Shown here one piece after another: positions 34,350-42,417 of a stretch of DNA of 64,000 nucleotides. Location: the NCBI RefSeq assembly GCF_000023445.1, contig NC_012881.1:4047501-4111500 (forward strand). The letters run 5' to 3'. The position numbers and the translations under genes were made by a program. Source of the DNA: Maridesulfovibrio salexigens DSM 2638. GTDB lineage: Bacteria > Desulfobacterota > Desulfovibrionia > Desulfovibrionales > Desulfovibrionaceae. Below the pieces are notes generated by a model. The model did not search any database, was not told the DNA's origin, and worked only from the letters and a program-made list of their open reading frames with translations. Numbering within the stretch: position 1 is the stretch's first letter; each line of letters starts with the position of its first letter.

Positions 34350-35381
34350 TTACACTCTATCTAAAACCCTTAAAAGAACATCTTCAGGCAGAACTTTCGT
34401 CAGGCAGGCCAAATCACCCCGATCACACTTCTCTTTGCCGCAAGGCTCACACTCAATACCAGCAACAACCTCTTCGTGTTCAGGTGAAGGAAAAATCCAA
34501 CTTCCAGAAGAACCGGGCATAACTATACTTTGTGTACCGACAGCAACAGCAAAATGCCTCGGAGCAGAACAATTACCTATATGCAAAACCGCCCGCTCAA
34601 TTAAGGCAGCCATGAGTCTCAAAGACCCCGGTTTGTCAACCATGACACACTTATCGGCCACCCCGGACTCTTCCATTACCTTAATGGCAACATCTTTTTC
34701 GCCAGGGCCATAAAGCAGAAAAAACTTAAAATTTGGACGTTGCTCCGCGATTAGTCGGATTAACTTTCCGTAATACTCTTCAGGCCATTTACGGGTATGC
34801 CTTCTGTGGGATGCATCAATTGTAATCAACGGTTCATCATCAGCTACACCAAGCATATCAAGACAGTCTTTTGCCTCAGCACGCTCTTCATCTGAAGTAT
34901 AAATTTTTGGACGCTCTGAATTCCACTCAATACCAAGCGGTTTGAGCACTCCGGCTTTGTACATAGCTGCGTAGCCCCCCGGAATATATTCAGGCCAATT
35001 GGTATACAGCCAACGGTTATACCATGGCGGCATATCGGCGAGTTTAACCGGGGCGTCACTGAACAACACAACCCACCGGCAACGGGGAAGCTGCTGAAAA
35101 TCTACAATAAGGTCATATCCGGATCGACCAACTCTCCAATAAAAGGCCAAGGCCTTCAACGGATTACGAAGCTTCTTTTTATCAATAGCCCAGACATGGC
35201 TGACTGCCGGATTATTATCAAATACTTGAGTGCACTTGCCCTCTGTCAGGACATGAATTTCAGCATCAGGATATTTTTTTTGGAGAAGGGAAACAGATGG
35301 GGTAGCCAACACAACATCGCCAATCTGGCGCAACTGACAGACAAGTATTTTCTTAGGATTAATTGATGATATATCTTTCAC
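34350..35381 (-). CDS. Glycosyltransferase family 9 (LPS heptosyltransferase-like)
   Basis: A GT-B enzyme of 343 residues that adds a heptose or related sugar to a lipopolysaccharide core (family function). Characteristic segments are KILVCQLRQIGDVVLATPS at the N-terminus, DLIVDFQQLPR, TIDASHRRHTRKWP for donor binding, and HIGNCSAPRHFAVAVGTQSI with the usual GNxSAPxH acceptor-side motif. A C-terminal Cys cluster (CEPCGKEKCDRGDLACL) is common in GT9 proteins. It ends 80 bp before the CPBP protease gene and might be its co-transcribed neighbour. Confidence 0.88.
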   Translation of the reverse strand: MKDISSINPKKILVCQLRQIGDVVLATPSVSLLQKKYPDAEIHVLTEGKCTQVFDNNPAVSHVWAIDKKKLRNPLKALAFYWRVGRSGYDLIVDFQQLPRCRWVVLFSDAPVKLADMPPWYNRWLYTNWPEYIPGGYAAMYKAGVLKPLGIEWNSERPKIYTSDEERAEAKDCLDMLGVADDEPLITIDASHRRHTRKWPEEYYGKLIRLIAEQRPNFKFFLLYGPGEKDVAIKVMEESGVADKCVMVDKPGSLRLMAALIERAVLHIGNCSAPRHFAVAVGTQSIVMPGSSGSWIFPSPEHEEVVAGIECEPCGKEKCDRGDLACLTKVLPEDVLLRVLDRV

Positions 35382-35584
35382 TTTAAAAAGCTCACAAATC
35401 TTGTTTCAAACGATCATGACTGCCAAAAGGCACGGAAATAGAGCACACCCACCCTATAAAGTCCAGACTAAGTAAACAGGAAATAACGACCACCCCCAAA
35501 ATACTCACAGCCAGCTTGCAATTAAACCAGCACGTAGCCCCGGTCAAGTTTTCGCATCAAGACAGACTCTCCAGAAAAACAACT

Positions 35585-35613
35585 TTGACAAAAACAACGT
35601 AGATCAATTAAAT
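35585..35613 (+). promoter_or_regulatory. Putative sigma-70 promoter of the 35666 gene
   Basis: TTGACA at 35585-35590, a 17-base spacer, and TTAAAT at 35608-35613. It is the only good match in the 284-bp gap between the divergent GT9 and 35666 genes and would give a leader of about 45 bases. The rest of that gap holds nothing I can name. Confidence 0.45.
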
Positions 35614-35665
35614 TGATACTAAGTACATTTTCACAACCAGAACACCAAATAACACGGGAGAAACC

Positions 35666-36250
35666 ATGAGCAAAAAGACTCTGTATTTAGTGACTCTACT
35701 CTTAATCATTTTTGTTTGCCCCAATACAGGTCTTTCCGACGACACAAAAATGAAAGACACAACACTTCAATTATCCTACAAGCCGATTGATATTGATGTC
35801 CCACCTTGTCACGTCAAAATCGCGGTTGTAAAATTTACAGAAAGCAAGCCTATCAAGCAAATTGGTCAAAGCAAACTTTTTACGTACTACCCTTCAATAG
35901 ACATTGGAACCTGGATGGGACAGTCGCTCTACAAACAGCTCAAAGCTGAAGGTCTGGATGTAGAATATTTTGAAACCATGGATGAAGCGGGAGACCTTTT
36001 CATCATCACCGGTATCGCTAACAAGGTTTATATCAACCGCCCCGGTCAGCTTGAAATGAATTACAAAGTCCGTCTGGATGGCATGGTCACTAAGAATAAC
36101 AAACTGCTTTACGCCAAAAACTATACATCCAAACAAAAAAAAGACATGAGCAATACAGGCGACAATGCTGGGAAGCTAATGGCCGGACTTCATGATATTT
36201 TCTCTATATTCCTTCCAAACGCAATTAAGACAATCAACGAAAGCCAATAA
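35666..36250 (+). CDS. Exported protein of unknown function
   Basis: A 194-residue protein with a clear signal peptide (LYLVTLLLIIFVCPNTGLSD, cleavage near residue 25) and no membrane helix after it, so it is periplasmic or secreted. The core (VKIAVVKFTESKP, WMGQSLYKQLKAEGLDVEYF, DLFIITGIANKVYI) looks like an alternating beta-alpha fold as in YajG-like and related lipoprotein domains, but there is no lipobox. Ribosome site GGGAG is strong. It is a single-gene unit with its own promoter and a perfect 13-bp hairpin behind it. I do not recognise a specific family. Confidence 0.65.
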   Translation: MSKKTLYLVTLLLIIFVCPNTGLSDDTKMKDTTLQLSYKPIDIDVPPCHVKIAVVKFTESKPIKQIGQSKLFTYYPSIDIGTWMGQSLYKQLKAEGLDVEYFETMDEAGDLFIITGIANKVYINRPGQLEMNYKVRLDGMVTKNNKLLYAKNYTSKQKKDMSNTGDNAGKLMAGLHDIFSIFLPNAIKTINESQ

Positions 36251-36278
36251 TTACCTGCATTACAGACACCTATTATAT

Positions 36279-36314
36279 ATGTCCGGCATATTATTGATAT
36301 GCCGGACATTTTAT
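36279..36314 (+). terminator. Rho-independent terminator after the 35666 gene
   Basis: A perfect 13-bp inverted repeat (ATGTCCGGCATAT, 36279-36291; ATATGCCGGACAT, 36297-36309) with a five-base loop, followed by TTTAT. It lies 29 bp after the stop codon. The T tract is short, so efficiency is uncertain. Confidence 0.55.
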
Positions 36315-36470
36315 GTACACCAGAGAAGGTATATTATTTTGCCCTGTAAGCTTGCCTAGCATATAAAATCTCGCTATTAGAAGCATCCCCGGCCTATTTC
36401 ATACCCGATACTACTTTATCCTTAACTACCTTCTTTTGAAGACAACAAGCGCAATACAGTTGCAAGAGCA

Positions 36471-37445
36471 ATGAACAGCTTTATCAATAATATAGAATAC
36501 TATCTCCCTGAAAATATCATCGACTGCCATGAACTGGATAAAACCAAACCTCACTGGCATGTCAGCAATTCACTGCCCAAAACAGGTGTGCGCTACCTGC
36601 ACCACTCAGCTAAAGACGAAACCACCATGCAGCTGGCCCACAAAGCCGCGTCAAAAGTTTTGTCCGGGCTGTCAGACGAAGAACTTCCGGATACACTGAT
36701 CGTCTGTACCCAGACCCCGGACCAACTGCTACCCCATGTTTCCGCCTGTCTGCAACACGAACTCGGTCTTCCTTCATCGACCAAATGCTTTGATGTAAGC
36801 CTCGGCTGTAGCGGCTATTGTTACGGACTTTCCATTGCCTACGGCTACTTGGCTGCCGGAATATCTGAACGGGTTCTCTTTGTAACTGTCGACAATTACT
36901 CCAAAACAATTGCCCCGGAAAACAAGACATCTTTCCTTATATTCTCAGACGGTGCAGCTGCGACAATTATCGATAAGCCCGAAACAGCCCCGTCATTTCT
37001 CTTTGGAACTGACGGAAGCCGCAGTGAATCAATACGCTGTCTCAATTCCGGAATCAGCGTTGTAACAGGTAAAGACCCCGATGCTCCTATCGCTAAGCCA
37101 GACATGCAGATGGATGGATTTAAGGTTTTTCAATTCACAGTGAAAACCATTCCGGCTGAAATCAGGAAACTTGCAGATCAGGCCGGAACAGGCATGGATG
37201 GAATCGACCTTTTCGTCTTCCATCAGGCCAGCAATAAGGTTCTTGAATCTCTTACGGACAAACTAGATATCCCGGAAGAGAAAATGATCATAGACCTTTA
37301 TGAAGTAGGCAACACCACCTCCTCCACCATACCCATTACCCTTAAGCGGGCCGAAGCAAGCGGCAAGCTGAAACGAGGAGACACGATCATGCTCTTCGGC
37401 TTCGGGATCGGACTGAGTTGGTCCGGAGCTGTAATTAAGTACTAA
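36471..37445 (+). CDS. 3-oxoacyl-ACP synthase III family protein (FabH-like)
   Basis: A thiolase-fold condensing enzyme of 324 residues. The catalytic triad of KAS III is present: C113 in SLGCSGYCYG, H251 in VFHQASNKV and N281 in EVGNTTSSTIP. KAS III starts fatty acid chains from acetyl-CoA and malonyl-ACP; divergent paralogues like this one, away from the fab cluster, can transfer acyl groups to amino sugars or make specialised lipids. The gene is monocistronic, with a strong terminator shared with cysC. It could help provide the acyl group for a nearby sugar, but nothing in the sequence proves it. Confidence 0.82.
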   Translation: MNSFINNIEYYLPENIIDCHELDKTKPHWHVSNSLPKTGVRYLHHSAKDETTMQLAHKAASKVLSGLSDEELPDTLIVCTQTPDQLLPHVSACLQHELGLPSSTKCFDVSLGCSGYCYGLSIAYGYLAAGISERVLFVTVDNYSKTIAPENKTSFLIFSDGAAATIIDKPETAPSFLFGTDGSRSESIRCLNSGISVVTGKDPDAPIAKPDMQMDGFKVFQFTVKTIPAEIRKLADQAGTGMDGIDLFVFHQASNKVLESLTDKLDIPEEKMIIDLYEVGNTTSSTIPITLKRAEASGKLKRGDTIMLFGFGIGLSWSGAVIKY

Positions 37446-37450
37446 AAAGA

Positions 37451-37488
37451 AACTCCCCGTGATAATATCGCGGGGAGTTTCTTTTTTT
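37451..37488 (+). terminator. Rho-independent terminator between KAS III and cysC genes
   Basis: AACTCCCCG (37451-37459) pairs with CGGGGAGTT (37471-37479), then CTTTTTTT. It ends the plus-strand KAS III transcript and, given the A-rich 5' side, may also stop the converging cysC transcript. Confidence 0.8.
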
Positions 37489-37503
37489 CATAATCTTTGC
37501 CGA

Positions 37504-38103
37504 TTAAAAACTGATCTTACCTAGAATAAACTCTTTTACCCTTCCAACTGACTCTTCAAGAGTTTCCTTATCTGTATCAATTACCAAATCGGGGGCTTCC
37601 GGTGTTTCATACGATGCTGATATACCCGTATAATTCTTAATTTTACCCTCACGGGCCAATTTGTAATACCCCTTTACATCCCGTCTCTCGCAAACTTCCA
37701 GTGGACAGGTTATATAAATTTCATAAAAATCCATTTTCCCAATAATCTCGCGGGCCATCTGGCGATATTTTTTTAGTGGGGAAATGAATGCGCACATGCA
37801 GATTGTCCCATTCTCTGTAAACAGTTTCGAGACTTCTGCAATACGCCTGATATTCTCTGTTCGGGCAGCCGGAGAAAAGCTTAAATCTCCACATAATCCG
37901 TGACGAACATTGTCACCATCAAAAACATAAGCCCTCATGGACAGGTCAAAGAGTTTTTTTTCCACCTCATGGGCAATGGTAGATTTCCCGGAACCGGAAA
38001 GACCTGTGAACCAAAAAACCGCAGACCGATGACCGTTAAGTTTCTCTCTATCTCCCCTAAAAACTTTTCCGCGATACTTCAGGACATTTCTTTCACTACT
38101 CAT
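37504..38103 (-). CDS. cysC: Adenylylsulfate kinase (APS kinase)
   Basis: Phosphorylates APS to PAPS with ATP. The 199-residue protein shows the P-loop FTGLSGSGKST, VFDGDNVRHGL for APS binding, and RRIAEVSKLF plus FISPLKKYRQMAR typical of CysC. The ATG at 38103 has GAGGA nine bases upstream; an upstream in-frame start inside the mscS gene is unlikely. In a sulfate-reducing host APS is a respiratory intermediate, so PAPS made here would serve sulfation of macromolecules rather than assimilation (inference). The start lies 4 bases beyond the mscS stop, so the two are co-transcribed. Confidence 0.9.
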   Translation of the reverse strand: MSSERNVLKYRGKVFRGDREKLNGHRSAVFWFTGLSGSGKSTIAHEVEKKLFDLSMRAYVFDGDNVRHGLCGDLSFSPAARTENIRRIAEVSKLFTENGTICMCAFISPLKKYRQMAREIIGKMDFYEIYITCPLEVCERRDVKGYYKLAREGKIKNYTGISASYETPEAPDLVIDTDKETLEESVGRVKEFILGKISF

Positions 38104-38107
38104 GGAG

Positions 38108-39754
38108 TTAATCCTCGACCTTATGTAGATACACATCCTGCTGTGGAAACGGAATTACGATTCCTTCAGCATTGAAAGTCTTATAAATATCACGACTGAG
38201 TTCATGGATCAGCCTCCCCCGGTCATGGGGACGTGCGGCCCAGCAAAGCAACTCAAACTCAAGTGCTGAATCACCAAACTTGCGGAAACGGACCCGAGGA
38301 GCAGGCTCGTTGATAGTCAGCGCGTTTTTCTCCGCTGACATCATCAGTAACTCTTCAACCTTATCAACATCGCTACCGTATGCTACGCCGAGTTTAATGC
38401 GTACCCTGAAATGCGGATGGGGACGACTTTGGTTCACCACCTTACCATTGGTGATAACCGAGTTTGGTATTGTGATCATTATGTCATCACGGGTTTGAAT
38501 CCGTGTACTGCGCATGCCGACAGCTTTAACTTCCCCGCGATCCCCGTTATCTAGGACAATATAATCTCCCGCCCTGAAAGGGCGGTCCAGAAAGATGGAA
38601 ACTCCGCCGAAAAAGTTAGCCAAAGTTTCTCGGGCAGCAAGGGCTACAGCAACACCGGCAATACCTGCCGAAGCAAAAATAGCCGTAACCGGAATACCGA
38701 AATAGCTACCCGCATTGTAGAAAAGCACAAACACAAGTCCGAATGTAACCAGTCGACACCCAAGCCTGATCACATCAGCATCGAGAGCCTCTTCCTTGAT
38801 CTTGGAAGTATGGATAATGCCGCGCATAACCACATCACCACCTATAATGATGGCTACACCCGCGAATATGGCAAAAAGGAACTTCAACATCATGGATACC
38901 CATGAAAGCACATCGCCCGTAATATTGATCTGCTCATCTATGATGTACTCAAGTACAACACAGATGAACATGGCATAAAGCGGAAACAACAATCTTTCCC
39001 ATCGCCAATTCCACTTACGGACCCTGCCTTTCTGTTTCTTATGCCATAGCCAAACGAACCACATGCTGAGGTCTCCCAGCACAAGAATGGTTACCATTGC
39101 AATCCATTGCCAGACAGCCTGTCCCAGATAACCATCCTTCATCCATTCAGGCAGTTTCTTTAAAAATCCATCCGGTATCATCCAGCCGGACGAATAAATA
39201 TATTGCTCATAAAACCCAGTATAATTTTCACCCTTATCACTACGGTAAGGGAGATGGCTCACTTCATCGTAATATTCTTCTAAACGCCTAACCGTTTCAG
39301 GAGTGAACAAATAGGAACCCATACGAGGGCCGTCCGGGCAACGTCCGATAGTGATTTCTGTATGGGGGAGACGCCAAAGCAGAATATTCTGTTTCTTTAC
39401 TTCCGATTTATCAGGGACATCGGCAAGGTCCGGCAATTCGATGCGATCCAGAATCTCCCTCAGCCTGAGTACAGACTCGACACTCACATCACTAAGAAGA
39501 CTAGGCGGGACCGTGCTGAAATCAAAACACCGCTCAGCACGCTGCATAAACTCTCTTTCAAGAAACAAATCTTCCTCGGCAGCCGTAGCCGCTTCGTAAA
39601 GCTTATCAGTATAGTGGATAAAGCTGGAAAAAGTTGCCCTAGGGCTTGATGTGTCCGGCGGTTCCAGCGGAAAAATACTGGAGGCAAAAACCGATTTGCT
39701 AAGCAGAACCAAAAACATCAATGAAGCAATAACACAACGAACACTGGATGGCAT
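38108..39754 (-). CDS. MscS-family mechanosensitive ion channel
   Basis: A 548-residue inner-membrane channel that opens under osmotic down-shock. A signal peptide (CVIASLMFLVLLSKSVFAS) and a periplasmic domain of about 190 residues precede several membrane helices and the MscS core: pore helix AGIAGVAVALAARETLANFFGG, then FRAGDYIVLDNGDRGEVKAVGMRST-type beta domain (split here as FRAGDYIV and GEVKAVGMRSTRI), TIPNSVITNGKVVN and a C-terminal alpha/beta domain. The ATG at 39754 is chosen because GGGG lies upstream and the signal peptide then begins at the N-terminus. Confidence 0.88.
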   Translation of the reverse strand: MPSSVRCVIASLMFLVLLSKSVFASSIFPLEPPDTSSPRATFSSFIHYTDKLYEAATAAEEDLFLEREFMQRAERCFDFSTVPPSLLSDVSVESVLRLREILDRIELPDLADVPDKSEVKKQNILLWRLPHTEITIGRCPDGPRMGSYLFTPETVRRLEEYYDEVSHLPYRSDKGENYTGFYEQYIYSSGWMIPDGFLKKLPEWMKDGYLGQAVWQWIAMVTILVLGDLSMWFVWLWHKKQKGRVRKWNWRWERLLFPLYAMFICVVLEYIIDEQINITGDVLSWVSMMLKFLFAIFAGVAIIIGGDVVMRGIIHTSKIKEEALDADVIRLGCRLVTFGLVFVLFYNAGSYFGIPVTAIFASAGIAGVAVALAARETLANFFGGVSIFLDRPFRAGDYIVLDNGDRGEVKAVGMRSTRIQTRDDIMITIPNSVITNGKVVNQSRPHPHFRVRIKLGVAYGSDVDKVEELLMMSAEKNALTINEPAPRVRFRKFGDSALEFELLCWAARPHDRGRLIHELSRDIYKTFNAEGIVIPFPQQDVYLHKVED

Positions 39755-39824
39755 AAAAATCCCCTTTTTCAATTTCTGCCGTACCTTAACACGAGCACCC
39801 ATGATTTTTCCATTGTTTAAACAA

Positions 39825-39859
39825 CGAAAAAAACCGCTCCTGAACATCAGGAGCGGGTT
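39825..39859 (-). terminator. Rho-independent terminator after wecB
   Basis: On the minus strand AACCCGCTCCTGA and TCAGGAGCGGTT form a stem of about 12 bp with a three-base loop, followed by seven Ts (A7 at 39827-39833 on plus). It lies 27 bp past the wecB stop codon. Confidence 0.82.
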
Positions 39860-39886
39860 CACTTTATAACTTACAACAAAATCTAA

Positions 39887-40984
39887 TTAGCTGAGGAAAT
39901 CCAGCAGGACTTTCCAGATACGCTCGGAAGCATGACCATCCCAGCCATCAATCTTCGGAGCCGGATTACCGGTCTTCTTCAGGGCGTTTTCGGTTTCTCG
40001 CAAGATGTTCTCACCGGAAATTCCGGCCAGCACGTTGGTACCTTTCTCAATTGTGACAGGCCGTTCGGTATTCTTACGAACGGTTACACAAGGCACGCCA
40101 AGAGCAGTTGTCTCTTCCTGCAATCCACCGCTGTCGGTAATAACCACCTGCGCGTCTTTCCACAGGAACAGGGATTCCCTGAAAGAAAGGGGAGGAAAGG
40201 TATGCACGTTTTCAGAAAAAGAGACCCCGAAATGGGCCATCATCTTCTCGGTACGTGGATGGATGGGGAAAAGCAGGGGTAAATCTTCGGCAATCTTATT
40301 CAGAGCCTCGACAATACCTTCCAAAACCTCACGGTTATCGACATTGGAGGGACGATGCATGGTCATGAAACCATAACGCCCGATCTTCTCCTTCAACTCG
40401 CGGCTCTGGTAGTCAGCGACGACCTCAGGTCCCAAGCGGTCCACATTGTGGAAAAGGTTATCGATCATAACGTTGCCGACATGAAAGATCGTATCCGCAT
40501 CCTTACCTTCACGGAGCAGGTTTTCCCGGCCGTGATCTTCAGTGGTAAAAAACAGATTGCTGATGGAATCTGTAACCATGCGGTTGATTTCTTCAGGCAT
40601 GTCCATATCACCGCTGCGAAGTCCGGCTTCCACATGGGCCACCGGAATATGCAGTTTACGCGCAGTCACCGAGCAGGCCAGAGTGGAATTAACATCCCCC
40701 ACAACAACCACAAGGTCCGGTTTTTCTTCCATGCACATTTTCTCGAAAGCGATCATAATCGCTCCGGTCTGCTCAGCATGGGTTCCGGTGGATTTGCCCA
40801 TATTAAATTTGGGCTTAGGAATGTCCAAGTCCTCAAAAAAGACCTGCGACATCTGGCGGTCATAATGTTGCCCGGTATAGACCATCTGGCATTCAACGCC
40901 CTCAAGATCACGGGCTGCACGGAAAATCGGTGCAACTTTCATCAAATTGGGTCTAGCCCCAGCAACCAAAAATACTTTTTTCAT
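39887..40984 (-). CDS. wecB: UDP-N-acetylglucosamine 2-epimerase (non-hydrolysing)
   Basis: Interconverts UDP-GlcNAc and UDP-ManNAc for surface polysaccharide synthesis. The 365-residue GT-B-like protein carries the family signatures VAGARPNLMKVAPI, VYTGQHYDRQMS, VVGDVNSTLA, HVEAGLRSGDMDMPEE and TDSGGLQEE near the C-terminus. Length is normal. It starts 17 bases after radA, an odd functional partner, so the pairing may be a historical accident. It could feed the glycan cluster in the first 25 kb; a WbpI-type substrate is less likely but not excluded. Confidence 0.92.
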   Translation of the reverse strand: MKKVFLVAGARPNLMKVAPIFRAARDLEGVECQMVYTGQHYDRQMSQVFFEDLDIPKPKFNMGKSTGTHAEQTGAIMIAFEKMCMEEKPDLVVVVGDVNSTLACSVTARKLHIPVAHVEAGLRSGDMDMPEEINRMVTDSISNLFFTTEDHGRENLLREGKDADTIFHVGNVMIDNLFHNVDRLGPEVVADYQSRELKEKIGRYGFMTMHRPSNVDNREVLEGIVEALNKIAEDLPLLFPIHPRTEKMMAHFGVSFSENVHTFPPLSFRESLFLWKDAQVVITDSGGLQEETTALGVPCVTVRKNTERPVTIEKGTNVLAGISGENILRETENALKKTGNPAPKIDGWDGHASERIWKVLLDFLS

Positions 40985-41001
40985 AGAATTTCCTAAATAG
41001 C

Positions 41002-42321
41002 TTATTCAGGACCGAACAACTTTGCCTGCAACTCATCTAAAGTCCGGCAAGTCTCTGACTGAAAAATAGGTCCGTAGCCCAATCGTTGAGCCTGCTTGAG
41101 CCTTGTTTCCCCGCCTGATGCAGGCCGAATGCGGCCGTTTAAATCCACCTCACCCCAGAAAACAGCTCCGGGTTGCAAAGGACGGTCATAAAACGAGGAC
41201 AAAACTGATGCCACCACACCCAGATCCAATCCGGGATCGCGCATGGCAAGGCCGCCGCCGATCTTGGCATAAATATCCAGCTGACCCAAGTTCAAATTTA
41301 ACCGTTTTTCCAGCACAGCCAGAATAAGGTTCAACCTGTTGGTATCAAAGCCTAATGCAGTCCGGCGCGGGATAGAAAGCACGGTACGGCTGGCAAGGGC
41401 CTGTACTTCCACAGCAAAGGGCTTATGTCCGTCCATTGCCATGACCACAGCAGCACCGGAACAGGAATCATCACGGTCGCCAAGAAAAAGAGTCGAAGGA
41501 TCTTCAACAATCTCCATACCGGACTGGCGCATAGAAAAGACAACAAGCTCGTCACTGGGACCGAATCTGTTCTTAAGAACCCGCATGATACGCATCATGT
41601 GCTTGCGGTCGCCCTCAAGGTACAACACCGTATCCACCATGTGTTCCAGCAGCTTCGGTCCGGCAATCTGCCCATCCTTTGTCACGTGCCCCACAATCAC
41701 TAAGGTAGTGCTGGTCTTCTTGGCTGCTTCCACAAGCTCGGAGGAAACCGCCCGTACCTGACTGACACTTCCGGGGATTCCGTCCGCCCTTGGAGATGTC
41801 AAAGTCTGCACCGAATCAATGATCATCAGATCAGGCTTTTCCGGAGCCTCCAAAATAGACAGAGCTTCTTCCGCATTGGTAGAAGCCACCGCCATAAGGC
41901 CGGATTGCAATACACCCAGACGATCCGCCCTGCCCCGAATCTGGGCCAAAGATTCCTCGCCGGAAAAATAGACCGCCTTGTTACCCATGCGGCACTGCTC
42001 CGCCGCCAGCTGCAACAGCAGAGTGGACTTACCGATCCCCGGTTCACCGCCCACAAGTACAGCTCCGCCCGGAACAAAGCCCTTACCAAGCACAGTATCA
42101 AGAGGCTTGAATCCGGTTGAACGTGCTTCGGTATGTTCTACAGGGATATCCGCCAAAGCAACAGCCAAGGAATTGGCAGGAGCATGACTTACGCCACCCT
42201 TGCGGCGTACAACCACCTTCTCCTGCAAAGTGTTCCACTCTCCGCAGCGAGGGCACTGGCCCTGCCATTTCAAGGCCTGCGCTCCGCAATTAGTACAAAC
42301 AAAAACGTCTTTAGTTTTCAT
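41002..42321 (-). CDS. radA: DNA repair protein RadA
   Basis: A RecA-related ATPase that helps branch migration in recombination. The 439-residue protein begins with the C4 zinc finger (CTNCGAQ, CPRCGEW), has Walker A GGEPGIGKST, the RadA-specific KNRFG motif in VLKNRFGPSDE, and a C-terminal Lon-like domain (AVEVQALAS, GGLAMRDPGLDLGVV). Full length, with no anomaly. A terminator of the upstream operon stands just before it, and wecB follows on the same transcript. Confidence 0.95.
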   Translation of the reverse strand: MKTKDVFVCTNCGAQALKWQGQCPRCGEWNTLQEKVVVRRKGGVSHAPANSLAVALADIPVEHTEARSTGFKPLDTVLGKGFVPGGAVLVGGEPGIGKSTLLLQLAAEQCRMGNKAVYFSGEESLAQIRGRADRLGVLQSGLMAVASTNAEEALSILEAPEKPDLMIIDSVQTLTSPRADGIPGSVSQVRAVSSELVEAAKKTSTTLVIVGHVTKDGQIAGPKLLEHMVDTVLYLEGDRKHMMRIMRVLKNRFGPSDELVVFSMRQSGMEIVEDPSTLFLGDRDDSCSGAAVVMAMDGHKPFAVEVQALASRTVLSIPRRTALGFDTNRLNLILAVLEKRLNLNLGQLDIYAKIGGGLAMRDPGLDLGVVASVLSSFYDRPLQPGAVFWGEVDLNGRIRPASGGETRLKQAQRLGYGPIFQSETCRTLDELQAKLFGPE

Positions 42322-42350
42322 AGGTGAATACCCTAAATTTAATTCACATA

Positions 42351-42392
42351 TAAAAAGGCGGGAGATTTAGCCTCAAAAGCAAATCTCCCGCC
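42351..42392 (-). terminator. Rho-independent terminator after the zinc-ribbon/DUF3426 gene
   Basis: GGCGGGAGATTT (42357-42368) and AAATCTCCCGCC (42381-42392) form a perfect 12-bp stem. On the minus strand it is followed by five Ts. It closes the TlpA-GNAT-hpt-zinc-ribbon operon. Confidence 0.85.
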
Positions 42393-42417
42393 ATTAATTC
42401 ATTCCGAACAGGCAAAA

